Shown here: positions 51,685 through 63,184 of the stretch, piece by piece
How the letters are laid out: every line of letters begins with the position of its first letter
Numbering within the stretch: position 1 is the first letter of the stretch
Source of the DNA: Isoperla grammatica
Taxonomy: Eukaryota; Arthropoda; Insecta; Plecoptera; Perlodidae
Length of the DNA: 64,000 bases
NCBI GenBank assembly: GCA_945910005.1
Contig: OX246737.1
Span: 85,698,110 to 85,762,109 of the forward strand
Reading direction: 5' to 3'
Translations under genes and position numbers: made by a program
Notes under the pieces: model-generated
Told to the model about the DNA's origin: nothing
Database searches by the model: none
What the model saw: only the letters and a program-made list of their open reading frames with translations

Positions 51685-54600
51685 CAAGTACAGTGTTGAT
51701 ACCACGTGACAGCTGTGCCACTCATTAGGCGTGTGTCATACATACTCCATGCAAGCTAGGTGCAAGTACAGTGTTGATACCACGTGACAGCTGTGCCACT
51801 CATTAGGCGTGTGTCATACATACTCCATGCAAGCTAGGTGCAAGTACAGTGTTGATACCACGTGACAGCTGTGCCACTCATTAGGCGTGTGTCATACATA
51901 CTCCATGCAAGCTAGGTGCAAGTACAGTGTTGATACCACGTGACAGCTGTGCCACTCATTAGGCGTGTGTCATACATACTCCATGCAAGCTAGGTGCAAG
52001 TACAGTGATGATACCACGTGACAGCTGTGCCACTCATTAGGCGTGTGTCATAAAGACTCCATGCAAGCTAGGTGCAAGTACAGTGATGATACCACGTGAC
52101 AGCTGTGCCACTCATTAGGCGTGTGTCATACATACTCCATGCAAGCTAGGTGCAAGTACAGTGATGATACCACGTGACAGCTGTGCCACTCATTAGGCGT
52201 GTGTCATAAAGACTCCATGCAAGCTAGGTGCAAGTACAGTGTTGATACCACGTGACAGCTGTGCCACTCATTAGGCGTGTGTCATACATACTCCATGCAA
52301 GCTAGGTGCAAGTACAGTGATGATACCACGTGACAGCTGTGCCACTCATTAGGCGTGTGTCATAAAGACTCCATGCAAGCTAGGTGCAAGTACAGTGATG
52401 ATACCACGTGACAGCTGTGCCACTCATTAGGCGTGTGTCATACATACTCCATGCAAGCTAGGTGCAAGTACAGTGTTGATACCACGTGACAGCTGTGCCA
52501 CTCATTAGGCGTGTGTCATACATACTCCATGCAAGCTAGGTGCAAGTACAGTGATGATACCACGTGACAGCTGTGCCACTCATTAGGCGTGTGTCATACA
52601 TACTCCATGCAAGCTAGGTGCAAGTACAGTGATGATACCACGTGACAGCTGTGCCACTCATTAGGCGTGTGTCATACATACTCCATGCAAGCTAGGTGCA
52701 AGTACAGTGATGATACCACGTGACAGCTGTGCCACTCATTAGGCGTGTGTCATACATACTCCATGCAAGCTAGGTGCAAGTACAGTGTTGATACCACGTG
52801 ACAGCTGTGCCACTCATTAGGCGTGTGTCATACATACTCCATGCAAGCTAGGTGCAAGTACAGTGATGATACCACGTGACAGCTGTGCCAATCATTAGGC
52901 GTGTGTCATACATACTCCATGCAAGCTAGGTGCAAGTACAGTGATGATACCACGTGACAGCTGTGCCACTCATTAGGCGTGTGTCATAAAGACTCCATGC
53001 AAGCTAGGTGCAAGTACAGTGATGATACCACGTGACAGCTGTGCCACTCATTAGGCGTGTGTCATAAAGACTCCATGCAAGCTAGGTGCAAGTACAGTGA
53101 TGATACCACGTGACAGCTGTGCCACTCATTAGGCGTGTGTCATAAAGACTCCATGCAAGCTAGGTGCAAGTACAGTGATGATACCACGTGACAGCTGTGC
53201 CACTCATTAGGCGTGTGTCATAAAGACTCCATGCAAGCTAGGTGCAAGTACAGTGTTGATACCACGTGACAGCTGTGCCACTCATTAGGCGTGTGTCATA
53301 CATACTCCATGCAAGCTAGGTGCAAGTACAGTGTTGATACCACGTGACAGCTGTGCCACTCATTAGGCGTGTGTCATAAAGACTCCATGCAAGCTAGGTG
53401 CAAGTACAGTGATGATACCGCGTGACAGCTGTGCCACTCATTAGGCGTGTGTCATACATACTCCATGCAAGCTAGGTGCAAGTACAGTGATGATACCACG
53501 TGACAGCTGTGCCACTCATTAGGCGTGTGTCATAAAGACTCCATGCAAGCTAGGTGCAAGTACAGTGTTGATACCACGTGACAGCTGTGCCACTCATTAG
53601 GCGTGTGTCATACATACGCCATGCAAGCTAGGTGCAAGTACAGTGTTGATACCACGTGACAGCTGTGCCACTCATTAGGCGTGTGTCATAAAGACTCCAT
53701 GCAAGCTAGGTGCAAGTACAGTGATGATACCACGTGACAGCTGTGCCACTCATTAGGCGTGTGTCATACATACTCCATGCAAGCTAGGTGCAAGTACAGT
53801 GTTGATACCACGTGACAGCTGTGCCACTCATTAGGCGTGTGTCATAAAGACTCCATGCAAGCTAGGTGCAAGTACAGTGATGATACCACGTGACAGCTGT
53901 GCCACTCATTAGGCGTGTGTCATACATACTCCATGCAAGCTAGGTGCAAGTACAGTGTTGATACCACGTGACAGCTGTGCCACTCATTAGGCGTGTGTCA
54001 TACATACTCCATGCAAGCTAGGTGCAAGTACAGTGATGATACCACGTGACAGCTGTGCCACTCATTAGGCGTGTGTCATAAAGACTCCATGCAAGCTAGG
54101 TGCAAGTACAGTGTTGATACCACGTGACAGCTGTGCCACTCATTAGGCGTGTGTCATACATACTCCATGCAAGCTAGGTGCAAGTACAGTGATGATACCA
54201 CGTGACAGCTGTGCCACTCATTAGGCGTGTGTCATAAAGACTCCATGCAAGCTAGGTGCAAGTACAGTGATGATACCACGTGACAGCTGTGCCACTCATT
54301 AGGCGTGTGTCATAAAGACTCCATGCAAGCTAGGTGCAAGTACAGTGATGATACCACGTGACAGCTGTGCCACTCATTAGGCGTGTGTCATAAAGACTCC
54401 ATGCAAGCTAGGTGCAAGTACAGTGTTGATACCACGTGACAGCTGTGCCACTCATTAGGCGTGTGTCATAAAGACTCCATGCAAGCTAGGTGCAAGTACA
54501 GTGTTGATACCACGTGACAGCTGTGCCACTCATTAGGCGTGTGTCATACATACTCCATGCAAGCTAGGTGCAAGTACAGTGATGATACCACGTGACAGCT

Positions 54601-55031
54601 GTGCCACTCATTAGGCGTGTGTCATAAAGACTCCATGCAAGCTAGGTGCAAGTACAGTGTTGATACCACGTGACAGCTGTGCCACTCATTAGGCGTGTGT
54701 CATACATACTCCATGCAAGCTAGGTGCAAGTACAGTGTTGATACCACGTGACAGCTGTGCCACTCATTAGGCGTGTGTCATACATACTCCATGCAAGCTA
54801 GGTGCAAGTACAGTGATGATACCACGTGACAGCTGTGCCACTCATTAGGCGTGTGTCATACATACTCCATGCAAGCTAGGTGCAAGTACAGTGATGATAC
54901 CACGTGACAGCTGTGCCACTCATTAGGCGTGTGTCATAAAGACTCCATGCAAGCTAGGTGCAAGTACAGTGTTGATACCACGTGACAGCTGTGCCACTCA
55001 TTAGGCGTGTGTCATAAAGACTCCATGCAAG
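51685..55031. repeat. 78-bp minisatellite, 43 copies, two E-box palindromes per unit
   Basis: Unit starts fall at 51685 + 78n with no indel up to the last copy at 54961, which is cut after 71 bp. Each unit has CAAGTACAGTG, CCACGTGACAGCTGTGCCAC, TCATTAGGCGTGTGTCAT and CTCCATGCAAGCTAGG. CACGTG and CAGCTG (both E-boxes, CANNTG) sit 3 bp apart. Two sites are bi-allelic among copies: GTGTTG or GTGATG, and CATACATAC or CATAAAGAC, in all four combinations. Private changes are few: CCGCGTG in copy 23 (loses CACGTG), CCAATC in copy 16, ACGCC in copy 25. The array ends about 1.1 kb upstream of the drm-like start codon. Confidence 0.97.
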
Positions 55032-55764
55032 TTGCTTTGACACGAACAAAGCATGTCGTAATAGCTTTGGTGAACCTTAGTGAAGTTCGGTCACACTTGG
55101 GATTAGGTGGGAATTGCTTTTACTAGACATTGATAGATACAAGATGAAATCTTCATTGGGTTGTAACTTGTAACTCATAAAAAAATCAAACGAAAAGCCG
55201 TGCAGAAATATGATTCCAATGTAAAAGAATATGCGATACATAAAATATGTCTTGTTCAAAATGGCATTAAATTGCTGTTCGACTCTCTTTATACTCGTGT
55301 CCAGTCGAAGATATCCATAAACATAAATAACGTATTAAATAAAAGCATCATATTACAATATATACAAAATGAAATATGCACATTTACCCTTTATCACAAA
55401 ACTTTGTTGCAAAAACCAAGCGGGCAGAGACCGTCGCAGTTTATGCCTTGAAAGGTTTTTATACTTTATTGTTGCTTATTATGTAATATTTTCGAGGCGT
55501 CCATTCCAGTCGTAAAACCTGCTGTTAAATGTATAGAAAAGACGAGTGCAAATTAGTTTACAGTGAACTAAGCCTTTTATTTATTACCATCAATATCTTT
55601 ATTGGTATTGGTTAAGAGGGTATTGGTTGGTGAGGTAGCTTTCCATTATGGTTGAGTTGAATCTGTCGGAGGGCGCCGTGTCGTAACTGTCACACTATGA
55701 GCCGTCCACGTGCTGTACATTATTACCAATAAAACCTCGTTTTCATTGAACCACGTGTTGATAG
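55032..55764. other. Intergenic, no gene seen
   Basis: No recognisable domain or RNA. Open frames at 55077-55451 are short and overlap on both strands. Confidence 0.6.
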
Positions 55765-55833
55765 GCAACATGGCTCACCGCTAGCGCACTCGACTCTCAT
55801 TTCTAAGGTTCCGAGTTCGATTTCCGCCACCGG
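55765..55833 (+). mobile_element. tRNA-derived SINE head
   Basis: TGGCTCACCGCTAGCGCACT (from 55771) resembles a tRNA A box and D-arm; GAGTTCGATTTCC (55813-55825) resembles the B box, at tRNA-like spacing. The match is tRNA-length but the arms pair imperfectly, and sequence continues into an unrelated body, so a SINE is likelier than a tRNA gene. The 3' end and tail are not defined. Confidence 0.5.
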
Positions 55834-56177
55834 CAATCTTGTGTGAAGGTATTCTCGATAGTTTACTTCAGTCATAAGGTGAATCATAGAATTCAGACCC
55901 AGATAATCCATTGGCATTCGTTCCATACTAAGCTAAGAGAGGTACCAAACGTACACTGACCTGATCTTTCAGCATGCATTCTAGCAAACACGAACGTAGG
56001 TTGGCTTACGAAAGTAAATGTGATGTTCTTAACTACATAACCTAGAGTTTCTTAACTACTATAAGACTATATTGACAGACTATCTCTAGGGAATCAATGT
56101 TTTGTACCGAGGAAACTAATACTTTTAGTCGTTCATCAAAACCATCTTTTCAGTGCAAAGACGTTTGAATATCAATA
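55834..56177. other. Intergenic, possible SINE body
   Basis: May include the body of the preceding SINE; no gene recognised. Confidence 0.4.
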
Positions 56178-56201
56178 TAATAATAATAATAATAATAATA
56201 A
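56178..56201. repeat. (AAT)n at the 3' side of LINE copy C
   Basis: Eight AAT triplets directly adjoining the T-run (56202-56222) that is the poly(A) tail of the minus-strand LINE. Confidence 0.9.
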
Positions 56202-58483
56202 TTTTTTTTTTTTTTTTTTTTTATTGAGAGCCTATATTGACACAAAAGTATACATAGGACATGTATTGTTATCCCACTAAGCCCTTAGGCTTGACTGTGG
56301 GGTTCTCCCCAAAAGAAACAAAATACACAAAAACCACAAATAATTCCATATTAACATAATTAATTTAAAAATGAAAATAAAAAAATTATTAAAATAATTG
56401 TGAAGAAAATGAAGATTTACAAACATTAACATACACATTATAAGCTACCAAAGCAAAGAGAACACAACCGAGACTAAACTTAACTGTGTCAATAATTATT
56501 TTTATTTATATAGAAATCTTTAACTTCTCTTTTAAGTTGACTAAGTGAGGGAAGCGCAGTTATATACAGAGGCAAATCATTAAAAATACTACACTAGGAA
56601 TTATTACTTTGAGAGTCCTGGCGCCATGCTTATTGTTATAAGTCGGCACATAATAAAAAGCTGTATTTTGAGAACGCGTTGCGATGGAACGATGGATGGG
56701 TGTTTTAAAGTTAGATTTAAAATTGAATTGTATTGCAAGCCTGTAGGTACATGTATAATTGATTAACCGGTAACACATCTCCTTTTAAATAAATATTATC
56801 TCCGGTCTCATTTTCAACTGAGTTAGTGAACAAACGAATCAGTCGATTCTGTAAGCTTATTAATTTATTCAAATTAGATTGCGACGCGTTACCCCATGCT
56901 AAAATACCATACATTAATACGGATTCTGCCAGAGATTGATAAATTGTTTTAAGAACGTTAGCCGGAAACATGCTTTTGATCGAATACATTTGGCTAAGAC
57001 ATGACCATAATTTACTGCACATTTTGGCTATATGTGGTGACCAACTAAGTCGGTTGTCAATTATTATTCCTAGGTACATATGGCTATCCACACATTGAAC
57101 GACCGATTTACAACTACATGCTTCACCATGCAAACAATCATAAGAGTGAGAGATGACCTTAACAATAGAGTGACGATCTTGGTTTAAGGGGTTACATATA
57201 TGAACAATTTTTGTTTTATCTACGTTAATGACCAGCTTATTATCGTGAGCCCACAATAATAATCTGTTGAAGTCTATTTGTAAATATTGTATGGCAATTG
57301 ATAAGTTTTTGTGTACAGCTTTTATTGCTGTGTCATCTGCATATAAATAGATATTGCATTTACGCATGTAATTGATAATATTGTTCACATAAATCAGGTA
57401 GAGAATTGGTCCTAAAATTGAACCCTGAGGTACCCCGGTATTGACAGGTAATTTTTTACTGGTTGTTTTACGAACTTTGACCGATACTTCTCTATCACTT
57501 AAATAGCTCTTAAACCATTTAAGCATATTGCCTCTTATTCCTATTTGTTCCAGATTATCTAATAGTATGTTATGGTTGAGAGTATCGAAAGCTTTGCTAA
57601 AATCAATAAACATAGCTACAATATGCATATTATCGTCTAGTTTTGAATTAACGAAATCCGTAAATTGTAACAATAAATCTGACGTGCTTCTCCCTTTCTG
57701 GAAGCCATATTGTTGATTAGTTATAATGTTGAAATTAGCCAAATATTTTGATAGCGCATTTTCCACACAACGTTCTAATATTTTTTCAATTACTGGCAGT
57801 AACGCGATAGGTCTGTAGTTACTATAATCAAGATGATCTCCTTTTTTGTAGATAGGTCTAATTATAGAAATTTTCAACTCTTTAGGCACCACACCTTCTT
57901 CAATTGATAAGTTTATAAAGTTAGCAATATAGGGGCTTATCTCATCGCACACATTCTGTAAATCTTTCACTCGAATACCGTCAATACCCGGCTGTTTACG
58001 TTCCATACTATTGATAATTGCTGCGACTTCCCTTGCTGACACTTCCGGCATATAGAACGATTGATTTTGACCCCTCTCTATATATGGAGTGCAGACCTTT
58101 TTGTCACAAGTATGCTGTAATTTAGTCACACCCTCAACAAAAGAGTTCACAAAGCAATCTACAATTTCCGCGTGCGAATTTTTTTGCCCTAAGTATCTGT
58201 CAATAATGTCATCGACAGAATCTTTCGGCTTTCTTCCCATTGCATTATTAATAGTTTGCCACGTTTTTTTAATGTCATTTTTATAATGTTCAAATTTATT
58301 CTGAAAATAATGTTTTTTTGTTCTTCTTATAAGGCTGTTAACTCTATTCCTTATCTGTTTATACTGTTGGAAATAAAAATCCTTTAAAGGATTTAAAAGA
58401 TTAGCGCTTTTCCATTTTTGAAAACATTTGTCCCTACATTTAGTCAACTCACGTATCTCGTCTGTTACCCATTCTTGATTTAC
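56202..58483 (-). pseudogene. 5'-truncated CR1/Jockey-like LINE, copy C (nearly intact RT)
   Basis: Minus strand, continuously open from 58483 to about 56717. Order: a post-endonuclease linker (VNQEWVTDEIRELTKCRDKC), GVVPKELKISIIRPIYKKGD, YSNYRPIALLPVIEKILERC, QQYGFQKGRSTSDLLLQF, MFIDFSKAFDTLNHNILLD, GVPQGSILGPILYLIYVNN, the catalytic YADD (57332-57343) and VDSHMYLGIIIDNRLSW, then the thumb. Near 56745 a frameshift moves to YRLAIQFNFKSNFKTPIHRS, and near 56586 another leads to NDLPLYITALPSLSQLKREV and the stop near 56500. The 3' hairpin lies at 56273-56301 and a 21-nt poly(A) at 56202-56222. ORF1 and the endonuclease are missing. Intact catalytic motifs suggest a younger insertion than copies A and B. 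Confidence 0.93.
56273..56301 (-). other. Conserved 3'-UTR hairpin, copy C
   Basis: On the minus strand: CCCAC, AGTC bulge, AAGCC, loop TAAG, GGCTT, unpaired A, GTGGG. The innermost pair is C-G where copy A has T-A, a compensatory change that preserves the helix. Confidence 0.8.
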
Positions 58484-58734
<251 letters not shown>

Positions 58735-58786
58735 TATCATAATGCAGTGTATACTATGAACAAGTACTAATAAGACAGTAACGACT

Positions 58787-59009
58787 GAAGTTGAACAAGG
58801 TACCTCATGGAAATACTTGACATTACATCTGTATTGTCCGTATAACATGTAAACACCGGCTTTGACCGAGATTGATGACTGTTTAAACTAGTAACATGTG
58901 ATTAGTGAAGTTAAATAAGGTAGACACATGGAAATACTTGACATTACGTCCGTATAACATGTTAACACCGGTTTTGACCGAGATTGTATGATTGTGATAC
59001 ATTCAATAA

Positions 59010-59098
<89 letters not shown>

Positions 59099-59160
59099 TA
59101 ATAATAATAATTACATGTTTATGCCGGTTTTGACCGAGTTTGTATGTATTGCAACAGTAA
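58787..59160 (+). repeat. Three related segments, each ending in an AAT tail
   Basis: A segment with GGAAATACTTGACATTAC, GTCCGTATAACATGT and CCGG(C/T)TTTGACCGAG occurs at about 58787-58881 and 58907-59009; a 3'-only version with GCCGGTTTTGACCGAG is at 59112-59160. Copies two and three run directly into (AAT)n. CGGTTTTGACCG can form a small hairpin. The pattern fits 3' ends of a short retroelement with a triplet tail, family unknown. Confidence 0.7.
59010..59111. repeat. (AAT)n microsatellite
   Basis: About 100 bp, one AAC interruption near 59094. Confidence 0.97.
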
Positions 59161-59323
<163 letters not shown>

Positions 59324-59580
59324 AAAGACTTACAAATTGAAACCCAGAGAATGTGGGGGATGCGGACAAAGGTAATCCCGATCATAATTGGAGCGACAGG
59401 TGCCATCAGCAAAACATTTCAAAATTATTTAGAAGATATACCAGGACAACATAACACAAGGGAACTACAGAAGACAGCCATTCTGGGTACTGCTCGCATT
59501 TTGAGAAAGGTTCTATAATATTTTGATATCAGTTTTTATATTGAAGTCTTTATGTTATGTTTATATAATTGTTTTATGTA

Positions 59581-59682
59581 GAATTTATGACATTGCGTGG
59601 TCCTGCGATGCGGTGCGGGTGTTTTGGGTTGGCCCGGGTTCGTACCGCGTCGCACCGCAGGGCCACGCGGTGTCATGAATTC
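59581..59682 (+). other. Large 3'-UTR hairpin, 38-bp stem
   Basis: The left arm 59581-59618 pairs with the right arm 59645-59682 across a 26-nt loop. Of 38 positions, 31 are Watson-Crick, six are G-U wobbles on the plus-strand RNA and one is an A-C mismatch (59608). Both arms are bounded by GAATT/AATTC. It lies in the 3' UTR of the R2/NeSL-like fragment. Confidence 0.9.
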
Positions 59683-59801
59683 AACTATATTTGATTTATG
59701 TGTAATATAATAATCTTTGTGATATGTAAAATCTTTTTAAAATGTAATTATCTTTGTAATGTGTAAAATCTTTGTAATGTCATATTTTGTAATGTGTGGT
59801 T

Positions 59802-59838
59802 GCAGCACCTAAGAGGTGAGGATCACCTTTGGTGCTGT
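59802..59838 (+). other. Second 3'-UTR hairpin next to the tail
   Basis: GCAGCACC (59802-59809) pairs with GGTGCTGT (59831-59838); inside it AGGTG (59814-59818) pairs with CACCT (59824-59828) around a 5-nt loop. It ends about 40 bp before the AAT tail, where a reverse-transcriptase recognition structure would be expected. Confidence 0.8.
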
Positions 59839-59881
59839 AGACTAATAATGTACCTGCCATCTGGTGATGTGATAAATAAAG

Positions 59882-59981
<100 letters not shown>

Positions 59982-59989
59982 AATAAAAT

Positions 59990-60170
59990 TATAACTTGAA
60001 CGGGATGTTTTGCCGCGTCGTGGGTGATAAGTGGCTTAACCTAGACGTTTCGTCCCTTCTGTGAGGGACATCTTCAGGAGTGCCTAGCGCGTTCCCTAAG
60101 TCGACCACTCCGCCTAGATTCTCGCCGGACACTGAGGGGGTGACTGTCAGCTTGGGTACAGGTGATAATA
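59990..60170 (-). mobile_element. Unclassified element fragment with hammerhead-like core
   Basis: On the minus strand CTGAAGA (60071-60077) is followed by GTCCC, an 8-nt loop, GGGAC and GAAAC, resembling the CUGANGA-stem II-GAAA core of hammerhead ribozymes found in Penelope-like elements. One extra U lies before stem II, and no convincing stem III with a cleavable NUH was found. The segment sits between two AAT tracts (59882-59980 and 60164-60179). It is probably a fragment of a Penelope-like terminal repeat; low confidence. Confidence 0.35.
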
Positions 60171-60179
60171 ATAATAATA

Positions 60180-60802
60180 CCAGTGGCCAACAAGAGTGTA
60201 TGAGATGCAGTTACATTGTTCGATCTGTTCAACATAGATCAGGTTCGTCCGATGCATTTGTCAGCAACCGCTATACAATGAGGGAACTCGGCTAAATAAC
60301 AGTTGTTATTGGCGTCGGAAAATAACATACGGTTTATGACCAACATAAAGTAGCTCGTAAAAGGTACTTGTTAGCAGTAAGTTATCAAACCTATCTATAG
60401 GGGCAACGCACAGGAAAGTGTTCTACTTTTACAAGGCTTCGTAACGTTCGATTTGTGTTTCTTCTGTGACTGAATGGAACTGAACAATTACAAATGCATA
60501 TCTCTTATTCTGCATTCCAAGCAATTCGTTATATTAGGCATACACTAAGATAAAATTACATTCAAGCTTTTAAACCTACCCAAAGATACAAGCTACCCAA
60601 ACACGCAGTGGATAAAATAATGTTATCGACATATTATATACGCACTTCATAATTTTTATTGAAAACGATATCAAATATATATATATTATAGTTTTCAAGT
60701 TTTCGCGAACATATGTGTACCTGTTGCAACTTTCTGGGGATTGTTGCCGCGAATAATGTACTTAAGAAGGAGGCACTGACTTACCCTTCCCTTCCTGCAA
60801 CA

Positions 60803-60853
<51 letters not shown>

Positions 60854-61654
60854 TAACTCGTGAATTGTGGTTTCTTTAATTACCATGTATAAACGTTGGC
60901 TAATTGTATGAATCATAACTATGAATTATATTAAATTATTAATGGTGCTCGGAGTAGAAGGTATTTCGGAAGACAGAATTGTCTGCGATATTTTAATTAC
61001 TGATGACAGCAAATCAATATAATTACAATTACGATTTATAACAGCAAATTGAAATTAGTTCGTTATTTCTCAATTATTATTTCTCACTCGAAATTAAGTA
61101 CATTATTATGTTATTTTATTTTATAGTATAGCAATCTGTAGCTTACTTAAAACTACATTTTCAACCGTATTTAACAAAACATAATTTGACATAATAGGCT
61201 TACATAGCAAACGAGAGGCGTTATTGTAACAGTTACTCTGCAGCCTGATTAAAAGAATAAAGATAGCTCCAGCGAATTTTGTAAACAGATAGAATTTCGT
61301 ACATAGTTCTTGAAGATTGTGGAATGACTAAGTTCTCTCAGGCTGCACATAGTCTACTATATTCTTCGTTTATTCCAGCATTCAACATTGTGTTTATTCA
61401 ACATTCACACAAACGTTTTGTTTTCTTTAGCATGATTAATGTACGTAGAAACAACTTTGGCAGGCAAGGCAAGTTTCTGATTGGTTTACGGACCTGCCGG
61501 TCCGAAAAAACTTGTTGCTATGAAAGCGCATGTTGTAAGCGGCTAGGGTATGGCTGATTTATTGTACATTGGTAGAAATGGCTTATTTGATTCGGTTGAG
61601 TGAAACAAGTGCGTGAGTGATGGTGGCGGTGCCGAGTCTGGACCAAAGCTGGCA
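60180..61654. other. Intergenic, no gene seen
   Basis: AT-rich. A (TA)n tract lies at about 60807-60851. No recognised gene. Confidence 0.6.
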
Positions 61655-63184
61655 GCCCGCGCAGTGCGTGCTGCGCAGTGCGTGCTACACAGTGCGTGCT
61701 GCGCAGTGCGTGCTGCACAGTGCGTGCTACACAGTGCGTGCTACACAGTGCGTGCTGCGCAGTGCGTGCTGCACAGTGTGTGCTGCACAGTGTGTGCTGC
61801 ACAGTGTGTGCTGCACAGTGTGTGCTGCACAGTGTGTGCTGCACAGTGTGTGCTACACAGTGCGTGCTGCACAGTGCGTGCTACACAGTGCGTGCTGCAC
61901 AGTGCGTGCTGCACAGTGTGTGCTACACAGTGCGTGCTGCACAGTGCGTGCTGCACAGTGCGTGCTACACAGTGCGTGCTGCACAGTGCGTGCTACACAG
62001 TGCGTGCTGCACAGTGCGTGCTACACAGTGCGTGCTACACAGTGCGTGCTGCACAGTGCGTGCTGCACAGTGTGTGCTACACAGTGCGTGCTGCACAGTA
62101 AGTGCTGCGCAGTGCGTGCTGCGCAGTGCGTGCTGCACAGTGTGTGCTACACAGTGCGTGCTGCACAGTGCGTGCTGCACAGTGCGTGCTGCACAGTGCG
62201 TGCTGCACAGTGCGTGCTGCGCAGTGCGTGCTGCGCAGTGCGTGCTACACAGTGCGTGCTGCACAGTGCGTGCTACACAGTGCATGCTACACAATGCGTG
62301 CTAAACAGTGCGTGCTACACAGTGCGTGCTACACAGTGCGTGCTACACAGTGCGTGCTGCACAGTGTGTGCTACACAGTGCGTGCTGCACAGTGTGTGCT
62401 ACACAGTGCGTGCTGCACAGTGCGTGCTGCGCAGTGCGTGCTGAGCAGTGCGTGCTACACAGTGCGTGCTACACAGTGTGTGCTGCACAGTGCGTGCTGC
62501 ACAGTGCGTGCTGCGCAGTGCGTGCTGCCCAGTGTGTGCTACACAGTGTGTGCTGCACAGTGCGTGCTACACAGTGTGTGCTGCACAGTGCGTGCTACAC
62601 AGTGCGTGCTACACAGTGCGTGCTGCCCAGTGTGTGCTACACAGTGTGTGCTGCACAGTGCGTGCTGCCCAGTGCGTGCTTCCCATTGCGTGCTGCCCAA
62701 TGCGTGCTGCACAGTGTGTGCTGCCCAATGCGTGCTACCCAGTGCGTGCTGCCCAGTGCGTGCTGCACAGTGCGTGCTGCACAGTGTGTGCTGCACAGTG
62801 TGTGCTGCCCAGAGCGTGCGGCAGTGCGTGCTACACAGTGCGTGCTACACAGTGCGTGCTACACAGTGCGTGCTACACAGTGCGTGCTGCGCCGTGCGTG
62901 CTGCCCAGTGCGTGCTGCGCCGTGCGTGTGTCACAGTGCGTGCTGCGCAGTGCGTGCTACACAGTGCGTGCTGCCCAGTGCGTGCTACACAGTGCGTGCT
63001 ACACAGTGCGTACTGCCCAGTGCGTGCTACACAGTGCGTGCTACACAGTGCGTGCTACACAGTGCGTGCTACACAGTGCGTGCTACACAGTGCGTGCTAC
63101 ACAGTGCGTGCGGCAGTGCGTGCTGCACAGTGCGTGCTACACAGTGCGTGCTACACAGTGCGTGCTACACAGTGCGTGCTGCCC
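61655..63184. repeat. 14-bp minisatellite, about 109 copies
   Basis: Units are CAGTGCGTGCT(A/G)CA, with variants CAGTGTGTGCTGCA, GCGCAG and CCCAG. A few units are shortened (near 62815 and 63108). Since 14 is not a multiple of three, each frame cycles through a 14-residue pattern over three units and remains open because few units contain stops; the Cys-rich predicted peptides are artefacts. The right half (after 62520) has more CCCAG variants, so the array is regionally structured. Confidence 0.97.

Larger units (their letters stand above)
59324..59881 (+). pseudogene. R2/NeSL-like LINE, C-terminal codons and 3' UTR only
   Basis: The frame KDLQIETQRMWGMRTKVIPI, ATGAISKTFQNYLEDIPGQH, ELQKTAILGTARILRKVL ends with TAA at about 59516-59518. 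I recognise the RMW...VIP...GTA-ILRKVL pattern as the C-terminus of the LINE family whose RT is at 1-905. Everything upstream is missing. The 3' UTR of about 360 bp carries two strong hairpins (59581-59682 and 59802-59838) and passes into GATAAATAAAGATAATAAT, so the 3' tail is a triplet repeat rather than poly(A). Confidence 0.8.
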
